Shown here: positions 8,208-16,424 of the stretch, one piece after another
How positions within the stretch are numbered: position 1 is the stretch's first letter
How the letters are laid out: each line of letters starts with the position of its first letter
From: Branchiibius hedensis
Lineage (GTDB): Bacteria; Actinomycetota; Actinomycetes; Actinomycetales; Dermatophilaceae
Direction of reading: 5' to 3'
NCBI RefSeq assembly: GCF_900108585.1
Contig: NZ_UESZ01000001.1
Coordinates: forward strand, 2,418,001 to 2,482,000
Length of the DNA stretch: 64,000 bases
Made by a program: the position numbers and the translations under genes
Notes under the pieces: generated by a model
Databases searched by the model: none
What the model was told of the DNA's origin: nothing
Seen by the model: only the letters and a program-made list of their open reading frames with translations

Positions 8208-10040
8208 TCACATGCTCCGGGTCTTGGTATTCGTCAGATGTGGACCGATATACCCAATGAAAACAATGGGCTGTTTCGGGTTGCCGTCGAGGACGTGCAT
8301 CCGTGGCGTGATCGGACCGATCTTGGCCAATTTGAAGTGCGCCTTCATCATCGCCTGTCCATCCGGATCATACGAAGTGGGAACTGGGAATTGTCTCTCA
8401 GCCCCAAACCGCTTCATCGTCTCGCCCGTCTCGGTCTCCGCGAATTTCCCCGGCGGGAACGTGCGGTAGCCGGTCGGCGTGTGACGCAGGTAGTGGCTTA
8501 GGCTCTGGTCACATTGGCCGTCCGCTCGTGATCGGACATAGTCCGCGAGGGCTAGAACGGCATCCCATGCGGTTCGAAGTGCCGCGTTGTTGCCATCGAC
8601 TGCCTCCAACTCGATCACCGCATCGCTATCGCCGGTAAATTCGACTTCTTTCATTGCCTCGATGCGATCAAGAAGCTCTCCGAAGTCTCGGGGCCGCGAC
8701 TCAATGAACTCCGCTGGTGTCGCCGCGTAGGACGGCTCGTAGTCTCCGAGGGCTTTGAGCCGATCCTCAAGCCACTTGTTTCGGTCGCTGAGAGCATCGA
8801 GATCAAGTCGTGTCACCTCATGCTCAAGCTGCTCTTCTTGAAGGGCCTCCAGCAGTTCGCTGTTGCCGTCTCTTAATCCCTCGACCTGAGTCTGAAGATC
8901 CTCAAGGCGCTGGGCGACCTTGGCCGCGTTGGCCCGCTCAATCGAATGTCTGGTCAGCCGGCCGGCGATGTCCCGCAGACCCGACTCGGTGATCTCTTTC
9001 AGATTGAGGATCTGCTTCACCAAGCGCAACTGGGTGCGTGACTCAGGATCAACCGGATCAGGCGATTTGGGGACATCTTCGACAACCGGTGCGGGTGCGA
9101 CGCTAGGCGCCTCGATGACCTCGGACTCGGGTGCGGTGTCCGGTTCCTGCAGTACGTCAAGGAGGCGGCGGTTCTCCACCCGCTCGAACCGCCGGAGCAC
9201 TCGAACGACTGCAGACGGAAGTTGCCGCTCGCTGGCGTGGCTACGTGCTATCTCTCCAAGCAGGAAGCGGATACGACCCTCGGAGTGACCTGCGAGGCGC
9301 TCTGTGCCCAGGATGCGGTGGCGTCGCCCGTCGCTCGGGTCCGAGAAGTCGACGCCCGGACGATACGTGCGAATGGTCCACGCAGGAGTCGCCAACCTGA
9401 CACCGACCCGGTCGTGGAACTCGCGTGTCGCCTCGGCATCAAGCACAATCACCTGCGCTAGCCCGTAGACCTGCGCCGCCCAGTCGTCGACCTGTCTCAT
9501 GAACGCGTCGATCGGAATTCGATCGTCGGTTCCGGCGACGAACACGAGACCATGGCGTCGCTGATCGCTGAGGACTTCGATCAGCCGTTCTACCTGATCG
9601 GCCCGGAACACCTGTGGCGCATCCACATAGCTGAGCGAGCCATCCCCCAGCGGGAGCACTTGCATCAGGTATCTCGCCAGCCTTGGCGTGGCAACGAATC
9701 TGCCCTCGTCGTTGGTGACACTGAGGTAGATCCAGTCTTCGGACCCGCGTTCGTCGTGAACTACCAGTTCGGTCGTCCAGGTCCCGGTGGGCGTGTTCGG
9801 CTCCACCAGGGTGACCTTGAGGTCGCGGGCTGGCCCGTTCTCCAGTCGTCTAACCGTGACTGTCCGGTCGCCGTCGACGACGTCGCCGTCAGCATGCAGG
9901 TCAACATCAAGGTCCTTCCTGCCCGCCAGCCATGAATGCACCTGGCTCTCCGCGTCGGGAAGCCAGTTGTCGCCGGCGTCGCAGCGCATGAAGGCGAGGT
10001 AGTCACGCGACCACCCACTGGTTTGCAGCTGTGCGGTCAT
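8208..10040 (-). CDS. Unrecognised coiled-coil protein of the helicase-methylase-ATPase operon
   Basis: I cannot name this 610-aa family. Residues 1-290 look alpha/beta, with repeated short strands. A Pro/acid-rich linker at about 300-340 leads to a long coiled coil at about 370-450 (heptad-like AAKVAQRLEDLQTQVEGL, then ELLEALQEEQLEHEVTRL). The compact C-terminus (about 500-600) has MMKAHFKLAKI followed by IVFIGYIGPHLTN, a beta-rich motif that reminds me of small domains ending many defence proteins. The ATG overlaps the methylase stop by 4 nt (ATGA) and the DUF499 gene follows after 1 nt, so it is clearly a core part of the operon, perhaps a scaffold or specificity subunit. Confidence 0.65.
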   Translation of the reverse strand: MTAQLQTSGWSRDYLAFMRCDAGDNWLPDAESQVHSWLAGRKDLDVDLHADGDVVDGDRTVTVRRLENGPARDLKVTLVEPNTPTGTWTTELVVHDERGSEDWIYLSVTNDEGRFVATPRLARYLMQVLPLGDGSLSYVDAPQVFRADQVERLIEVLSDQRRHGLVFVAGTDDRIPIDAFMRQVDDWAAQVYGLAQVIVLDAEATREFHDRVGVRLATPAWTIRTYRPGVDFSDPSDGRRHRILGTERLAGHSEGRIRFLLGEIARSHASERQLPSAVVRVLRRFERVENRRLLDVLQEPDTAPESEVIEAPSVAPAPVVEDVPKSPDPVDPESRTQLRLVKQILNLKEITESGLRDIAGRLTRHSIERANAAKVAQRLEDLQTQVEGLRDGNSELLEALQEEQLEHEVTRLDLDALSDRNKWLEDRLKALGDYEPSYAATPAEFIESRPRDFGELLDRIEAMKEVEFTGDSDAVIELEAVDGNNAALRTAWDAVLALADYVRSRADGQCDQSLSHYLRHTPTGYRTFPPGKFAETETGETMKRFGAERQFPVPTSYDPDGQAMMKAHFKLAKIGPITPRMHVLDGNPKQPIVFIGYIGPHLTNTKTRSM

Positions 10041-12841
10041 GATTCGTCTTCCGAGAAATCGAAAGCGGACTGGGTCTGTCTCGGTGCCTCAGTCGTCGTT
10101 CGAGCAACATCCAGAATCTCTGGCCAGGTGGTGACCAGGTTGTTGAACGACAAGGCATCCTTGGTCCATCCGTTGGCCTCGGCGACCCGGAATAGCAGGT
10201 GGGCTAGTTCTTTCACGAGGTCAGCATCAACCGCGGCGTCGGGCCTGGTGAGCGCTGCCCGCAGGAAGGCGCCGGCGGGTGTGACGCCGTCGTGCTCCAG
10301 CACCTTGATCAGGTGATGAAGGGCCTCCCAGTTGCTCGTGTGGAGATCGGCGACCGGGTCGTAGTCGCTGTCGAGATCGCCGGGTTTAATGAGCTGGACC
10401 TTGCCCGCCAGGCTCGTGAGGATGCCGTCGCGATCCATGGTGTCGACCGTCGTGTTGCGAGCGTTGGCCAGACTATTGGCGTCGCCGAATGCCCCTACAC
10501 CATAGCCGTGTTGGCGGTACCAGGCGATCGCGAACCGCGACGGCGCATCGAAGTCGCCCTCCTGCTCATTGAGTACCTGGTCGAGGATCTCATTGATACG
10601 GACCAGTGCGGAACGGACCGTCATCTTCGTGCCATCGGGCTCAAGCACGGCGCTGTATCTGCTGAAGACCGCCATCCCGGGCCCGATGACTGCTTGAGGA
10701 AGGTCAACGGGCGCGACTTGCCCCTCCTGCAGCTTCCGGAGAGCATCCGGCAATTCGGCCTCGAGCGCAGCGATAAAACCACGCCGATCGGTCGTCGGCG
10801 CGTCATCTGGCCGCGGTCGAAGCGAAAGCACTATGGATGACGCGAGAGCATTCGTGTCCTTCGCAATGAGGCGGCCCGAGCCCTCGGTCCTCATTGGCCA
10901 GGTGGAGGTGATCTGCCACTTACTGTGAACCATCCCGTCCAGCAAGGTCTCCCACCCCGACGAAGATTCTCCAAGACTGTCGGTCTCTGACTGCTTGAAG
11001 GCGTAATAGACGGTAATCGGGAATTCACGCATTGCGGATTCCCGCGTCCTAGCGAACACCTCCCGAAAACCGTCCTCGAAGAAGTCTTTCGCTCCACCCT
11101 TTCCGCCGTGTCGATAGGGATTAGCGACCAATTCATCCGCCTTTGGAACGAGCATCGTCTCGAACAACGACGGGAGGACGCCTCTTAGCGTCCGACGCTG
11201 CCAAACATAAAAGAAATCTGACAGGTCCGAATATCCGATGTTGTCATAGTACGGGGGGTCAGTAGACAGCAAAGATCCGGTGTATTCCCTTCTTGCTGCG
11301 TCAAGTTGAGATACATAACCGACACCCAGAGGTAGGTCTTGAATGACTCTCACTTCCTTGTCGAGCGTGGTTAGCCAGCCGCCTCCAACATCACCGAGCG
11401 CATTTGATTCCGCAAAATCCCACGCCATCGGAATTGCCTGTCGTGCAAAGGTTTCACGGAACGCACCTCTATCACTCATCCAAGTCGTAATAGACGACAT
11501 CAGATTCGTGATCTTGCTCTGCACAAGGCCTAAGTAGACAGCGACGGCGTCGGCGTAGGCAGCTGCGTCGGTGCCGCCTGCATCGAGGCGTTCACCAGTG
11601 GGCAAACCGGCTTCGAGAGCGTCGGCGAAAACTCGCTCCCGGGCTTCACCCACGAGGTCGCTGAACGTCGTCAGCGCCACCAACTGCCGATTCGTAAACA
11701 GGTCGGCCCACGTATCCATCCCGTATGCCTTCACACGGAAGCCCAGGGCCTGCGCCGGTATGTTTTGGATCGGTGACGTCTCCGGTGCGGGCAGCCGCGC
11801 TGCTGCCATCTGGAGATCGGAAGGATGCAAGTAGACCCGTCGCCGGTCCCCTTCCGCAACGACCGCCATGAGTTGTTGTCCCATCCGACCTGCTCGAGCT
11901 TCCTCACGCACGTACTTGAGATCGACGCTCGTCCGGCAACGCACGCATTCCGCGCCAGTTCGTCCGACGGTGCCATCGGAGGACGGACCGGCGGGGTCAT
12001 GGCCGATCTCAAATCGAACCTTCTTGGAGCCATCCGTTGGAGGGTGTGCGACGACGTACGCCTCCTTGCCCTTCTTCTTTCCCAGCCACCACGACCGAAC
12101 CAGGGGCATGTCGATGCCGCAGCCAGGGTTGGGGCAGGTCACGGTACGCGCCCAGATCCACGCGATCACCGTGCGCCCATCTGCCTTGGGATACAGACTT
12201 CCGATGCGAGCCTCGGCCTCGTCACGCATCCACTCGCCGTACGCGCGGACATCAGCGGCGAGTCCACGGGCGCCAGTCCACTCGGTGCTTTGCGACGCGG
12301 CAAGCCCGGGGAATACCGGAGCCCGACCTGCGAACTTTGGAGGAAACTCGATCAGCGCCTTGTTGATCAGGACCGCAACCGGGTTCAGATCGGATGCGTG
12401 TGCTTCCAGCCCTAGACGCTGGGCTTCCAGAGGGATCGTGCCGCCGCCCGCAAAGGGGTCGACGATCGGGGGCGGATTGCCGTCGGTCGACTTGAGGATC
12501 TCCTCGCGAGCCTCGGCGAGGAGCTTCTCGTCGCGGACGTTCTCCCAGACCACCAGCCGCTCGATCAGGCGGTGGAGCCGCTCGCGTTCCTCGCGCTGCA
12601 ACTCCTCGGTAGGGAACTGCTCCGGGTGTGATGACGGATCATCCACGAGCTGGGCGAAGAGCACTGCCCTCGCCGCCGCGAGCGGACGACGGGCCCACCA
12701 CAAGTGCAGTGTCGAGGGGTGGCCGTGACGAATGGACTTCTCTCGAGCCGACTCCCTGTTGATGACTTCGAGCGGCAACGCCACCTCGATCAGCTTGCGT
12801 TTCGGTGTCACCGGCAGTTCCCCATTCTCACTCTGTTGCAC
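10037..12841 (-). CDS. DUF1156-containing DNA methyltransferase
   Basis: This 934-aa enzyme starts at GTG 12841. The N-terminus (about 13-60) carries the DUF1156 pattern with HPSTLHLWWARRPLAAARA. The S-adenosylmethionine site is DPFAGGGT at 128-135 and the catalytic motif is DPPYYD near residue 525, typical of N6-adenine or N4-cytosine methylases. The order (SAM site before DPPY) and the long insertion between them fit this large class. In DUF499-linked systems it is presumed to mark host DNA as self. It lies 34 nt after the helicase gene and overlaps the next by 4 nt. The target sequence cannot be read from the gene. Confidence 0.85.
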   Translation of the reverse strand: MQQSENGELPVTPKRKLIEVALPLEVINRESAREKSIRHGHPSTLHLWWARRPLAAARAVLFAQLVDDPSSHPEQFPTEELQREERERLHRLIERLVVWENVRDEKLLAEAREEILKSTDGNPPPIVDPFAGGGTIPLEAQRLGLEAHASDLNPVAVLINKALIEFPPKFAGRAPVFPGLAASQSTEWTGARGLAADVRAYGEWMRDEAEARIGSLYPKADGRTVIAWIWARTVTCPNPGCGIDMPLVRSWWLGKKKGKEAYVVAHPPTDGSKKVRFEIGHDPAGPSSDGTVGRTGAECVRCRTSVDLKYVREEARAGRMGQQLMAVVAEGDRRRVYLHPSDLQMAAARLPAPETSPIQNIPAQALGFRVKAYGMDTWADLFTNRQLVALTTFSDLVGEARERVFADALEAGLPTGERLDAGGTDAAAYADAVAVYLGLVQSKITNLMSSITTWMSDRGAFRETFARQAIPMAWDFAESNALGDVGGGWLTTLDKEVRVIQDLPLGVGYVSQLDAARREYTGSLLSTDPPYYDNIGYSDLSDFFYVWQRRTLRGVLPSLFETMLVPKADELVANPYRHGGKGGAKDFFEDGFREVFARTRESAMREFPITVYYAFKQSETDSLGESSSGWETLLDGMVHSKWQITSTWPMRTEGSGRLIAKDTNALASSIVLSLRPRPDDAPTTDRRGFIAALEAELPDALRKLQEGQVAPVDLPQAVIGPGMAVFSRYSAVLEPDGTKMTVRSALVRINEILDQVLNEQEGDFDAPSRFAIAWYRQHGYGVGAFGDANSLANARNTTVDTMDRDGILTSLAGKVQLIKPGDLDSDYDPVADLHTSNWEALHHLIKVLEHDGVTPAGAFLRAALTRPDAAVDADLVKELAHLLFRVAEANGWTKDALSFNNLVTTWPEILDVARTTTEAPRQTQSAFDFSEDES

Positions 12842-12875
12842 GTTCTCGCCCCACCCTCATCGTCCACAGCATCCC

Positions 12876-15800
12876 CTAGTACGGTGCAGCGCCCTTTGCC
12901 CACTGCTTCGCCCAGTCGCCACGAATCCCGGTCGCGTCGAAGTCACCCAGCTCGGTGCTCGCGAACGGATCGTCGAGGTACCGCACGTCGTCGTATCCAG
13001 CGCCCCGCGGGTCCACCCTGACGAGCGCGAGGCGATAACGCGGCACAGCGTTCTTACCGACCATGACCTCGTTGTGAGTGACGAAGAAGTCGGTGGCACC
13101 GTCGATCCGCGCTTTCACCTCGAGCCGGTAGGTGTCGCCGTGGCTATCGGTGGAGAGAATGTCGAATCCTGGATTGTTGAATGCCTGCTCGACGGGGTGC
13201 CGTCCAAGCTCCCGCTCACGAGCCATGACCAGGTCAACCCCGCGGCGCTCAACTTCCTTGGTTTCCTTGGCGTGGATCGGGGCGCTGGCGGGCACGTCGT
13301 GCTCCAGCATGCCGATCGGAAGCACCAGAGCAGCTGTCACGATGCGCGGCGGCTTCGTCGACATGCTCTCCTGTTGATCGAGGATGCCCAGTCGCTGCCG
13401 CAAGCGAAAGTCGAGCTCAACTGCCTTGCGGTTCAGGCTTTCTGAGGACTCCTTCGGCTTCTCCCCAGCTTGCTCCTTCTCCCCTGCGATCGCCGCCTCG
13501 TAGATGAGGCGATCGCGCTCCTTCTCCAACCGGAGGGTCACGAGTTCGCGGGACTTGGTTAATTCCGCCAGACGACGTGGCTGAACCTCGGCGAGGTAGT
13601 CCGGTAATTGGTGGGCAGTGATCCAACTCGTTGCTCGGTCTTCGGCCTCAGCCAACCAGGGCGATGACCGCGCCGCGTCGACGATCGACCCTTCGGGCGC
13701 GGCAACGCAATCCAAGTACGGCGCTGGACCGGCCGGCGTAACAGTGCCGGAGGAATCAACGAAGGCGTACCCGAACCTGCGCGCGACGGAAGCACCGGTC
13801 GCGTCCGCGACCTCCTCGACGACACCAACCAGCAGATGCGGCTCGTCCAGAGTCGAGGAGATCAGCACCGTGCCGCGGTTGAGGGATCCACCGAACCGGA
13901 GGACCGCTTCGTCCATGACGGCGTCGTGTAGCGGATGACCTGGCGCAAGCAGGTCGGCCCGAGTCAAGTCAGAAGGCTGCACCTTGTCCAATTCGAAGGT
14001 CACGCGGTCGTACTTCGTGGCAACGGGGCCCTTGGCCGCGGCTCGGATCTGCTGTGGCACGTTGGTGATCTCGTACCGGCCCTGCTCGCGCCTGGCCATG
14101 TGGCCGCCCAAGCGCGCGAAGGCAGCCTTGAACGCCAACTCGATGTAGTGCGGCTGCAGACGTCGCGCCCGCGCCTCATCCATCGCCGCCCGCAAGACGT
14201 GCAGGTCGGCTTCAGCGAGATTCTCCGAGGCGAGGGCACGCTCGTTGAGCAGTTCCTTCAGCCCGTCACCAACCGAAGCATCAATGACCTGGTGCATCTT
14301 CGCGCGCGTGTCCGGAAGGTCGCCGTACTGAATGGCTTCGAGTAAGAGGGATCGCAGCGGGGTCTCGGTGAATGCCTCACCCAGGACGTCGAACACCTTG
14401 CCGCCGTACGCCAGGCGCATTTGCTCGAGCTTTTCCAACAGACGGGTGAACACCTCACCTTCGCGGGTGTTCGCAGCGACCAGATTCCACAGGCGACAGA
14501 CCTCTTCTTGGCCGATGCGGTGAATTCGCCCGAACCGCTGCTCGATCCGGTTGGGGTTCCACGGCAGGTCGTAGTTCACCATCAGATGAGCAGCCTGGAG
14601 GTTCAGGCCCTCTCCAGCCGCATCGGTCGCAATGAGGATCTGGACGTCTCGGTTCTTGGTGAACTCCTCAGTGATGACACGACGCTCACCACGGCCGACA
14701 CCACCATGAATTGCTTTGACCGCTCCCGGCCGACCGAGCAACGAGCTGATCTTGAACTGCAGGTAGTCCAGCGTGTCGCGATGCTCGGTGAAGATGATGA
14801 ATTTGCGGGGCCACCCGTTGCTGTCGGTAGTGAGCGCATGGTCCTGCAGCAGCCTGGACAACTCGGACCATTTGCGGTCCGTGCCCGACTCGCGCACCCG
14901 CCGTGCCGTGTCGATCAGGCCTGCCAACTCCACGAGTTCAGCGTTGAGCTCCTCGACGGTCTGCGCCGCAGTCGCTGAGTCGATCAACTCCTCCTCCAGC
15001 GCCTCGAACTCCTCAGCGTTGTAGTCGTCGGCATCGATATCGGACAGGTCGACTGCCGGCTCAGACTCCTGGTATGTGCCGTTGAGGATCTCCTGCTTCT
15101 TGCGCTCGAGGCGCTCGGAACGTCGCATCAGGCTCTTATAGATGGCTTCCGGCGAGGACGCGAGGCGTCGTTGGAGCACCGTGAGTGCGAAGCCGACGGT
15201 GTTCTTGCGCTTGCCACCCACTTTGTCCGCGCGGTTCATCCCCTCGCGCACGTAGTGAGTTACGTCTTCATAGAGCTCCTGCTCCAGCGCGGTCAACTCG
15301 TAGGGCACCGTCTCGGCAATTCGTTCAGGGAAGAGCCGCTTGCCGTCAAAGGTCAGCAGGTCCTCCTTGACCATGCGACGCATCACTCCGGTGACGTCTA
15401 CCGCCTTGTCGTGTTTGCCTTCAAATCGGTCGCGGTCCAGCAACGTCAAGAAGAGCTGGAAGTCCTCCTCCTTGCCCGAGTGAGGGGTTGCCGTCATCAA
15501 GAGCAGGTGGCGGGTGATCTGACCCAGCAACTCCCCGAGCAGGAATCGTTTCGTCTTCTCCAGTTTGCCGCCGAAGTAGTGCGCACCCATCCGGTGCGCC
15601 TCGTCGACAATGATCAGATCCCACTCGGACTCCTCGAGCAACGCCTGTAGATCATCGTTCCGAGACAACTGGTCCATACGGGCGATGAGCAGCGGGTTGG
15701 TGTCGAAGACGTTGACGTTGATGTTCGCATCAATCAACTGCGTCGTGAGTAGATCGAAGCGAAGTCCGAACTTGAAGAAGAGCTCGTCCTGCCACTGCTC

Positions 15801-16286
15801 CACCAAGCCTCCGGGCGCGACGACCAGGCAACGCTTGACGTCGTCACGCAGCAACAGTTCCTTGATGTAGAGGCCCGCCATGATCGTCTTGCCTGCACCT
15901 GGGTCATCAGCCAACAGGAACCGCAGGGGGGTTCGCGGCAGGAGTTCGCCGTACACAGCCCTGATCTGGTGCGGCAGCGGTCGAACATCGCTGGTCGCGA
16001 CCGCCAGCATCGGATCGAACAATCCGGCCAGCTTGATCCGTTGCGCCTCGGCAACCAACTTGAAGTCGCTTGCGTTTGCGTCGAAGGGTCGGCTGCCGGT
16101 GGTTGCAATGGTCAGCCTCGACTGGTCCTTGCGGAGAACGTTCTGTTGCCCCAGGGCACCAGCCGACGTCTTGTAGGTAAGCGTCACGGTGTCGCTGCCG
16201 TGCCACTGCGTCGCGATGACTTCGATCGTGACGCCAGGAATCAGTCCGTCGACACGCAACCCCTGCTTCAACTGCTCCAGCTGCAT
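12876..16286 (-). CDS. SNF2/HepA-type DNA helicase with C-terminal DUF3883-like domain
   Basis: This 1136-aa superfamily 2 translocase has Walker A at 127-134 (DDPGAGKT), DEAH in IIVDEAHRMGAH, motif III in MTATPHSGKEED, and motifs V-VI in ATDAAGEGLNLQAA and RIEQRFGRIHRIGQ. The C-terminal 100 residues match DUF3883: D1042, E1056 and K1058 sit in a D-x13-ExK arrangement, as in PD-(D/E)xK-type nuclease folds. It is the first gene of the minus-strand operon, with a 138-bp divergent spacer to the next SNF2 gene. It probably translocates on unmodified foreign DNA; the nuclease role is inference. It resembles helicases of Hma and DISARM class 1 loci, but drmA and drmB are absent here. Confidence 0.85.
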   Translation of the reverse strand: MQLEQLKQGLRVDGLIPGVTIEVIATQWHGSDTVTLTYKTSAGALGQQNVLRKDQSRLTIATTGSRPFDANASDFKLVAEAQRIKLAGLFDPMLAVATSDVRPLPHQIRAVYGELLPRTPLRFLLADDPGAGKTIMAGLYIKELLLRDDVKRCLVVAPGGLVEQWQDELFFKFGLRFDLLTTQLIDANINVNVFDTNPLLIARMDQLSRNDDLQALLEESEWDLIIVDEAHRMGAHYFGGKLEKTKRFLLGELLGQITRHLLLMTATPHSGKEEDFQLFLTLLDRDRFEGKHDKAVDVTGVMRRMVKEDLLTFDGKRLFPERIAETVPYELTALEQELYEDVTHYVREGMNRADKVGGKRKNTVGFALTVLQRRLASSPEAIYKSLMRRSERLERKKQEILNGTYQESEPAVDLSDIDADDYNAEEFEALEEELIDSATAAQTVEELNAELVELAGLIDTARRVRESGTDRKWSELSRLLQDHALTTDSNGWPRKFIIFTEHRDTLDYLQFKISSLLGRPGAVKAIHGGVGRGERRVITEEFTKNRDVQILIATDAAGEGLNLQAAHLMVNYDLPWNPNRIEQRFGRIHRIGQEEVCRLWNLVAANTREGEVFTRLLEKLEQMRLAYGGKVFDVLGEAFTETPLRSLLLEAIQYGDLPDTRAKMHQVIDASVGDGLKELLNERALASENLAEADLHVLRAAMDEARARRLQPHYIELAFKAAFARLGGHMARREQGRYEITNVPQQIRAAAKGPVATKYDRVTFELDKVQPSDLTRADLLAPGHPLHDAVMDEAVLRFGGSLNRGTVLISSTLDEPHLLVGVVEEVADATGASVARRFGYAFVDSSGTVTPAGPAPYLDCVAAPEGSIVDAARSSPWLAEAEDRATSWITAHQLPDYLAEVQPRRLAELTKSRELVTLRLEKERDRLIYEAAIAGEKEQAGEKPKESSESLNRKAVELDFRLRQRLGILDQQESMSTKPPRIVTAALVLPIGMLEHDVPASAPIHAKETKEVERRGVDLVMARERELGRHPVEQAFNNPGFDILSTDSHGDTYRLEVKARIDGATDFFVTHNEVMVGKNAVPRYRLALVRVDPRGAGYDDVRYLDDPFASTELGDFDATGIRGDWAKQWAKGAAPY

Positions 16287-16424
16287 CGTCGCAACCTTTC
16301 GTCAACGCCACCTCCGCCTCGCCCAAACCTAATCCACGAGTCAGACACTCGTCCGCTGAACCCAGGCTGCAAGAACGCTGAGTACCTCAACTAAGGTTCC
16401 GGCACAGGCAAATCGGGGGTGATT

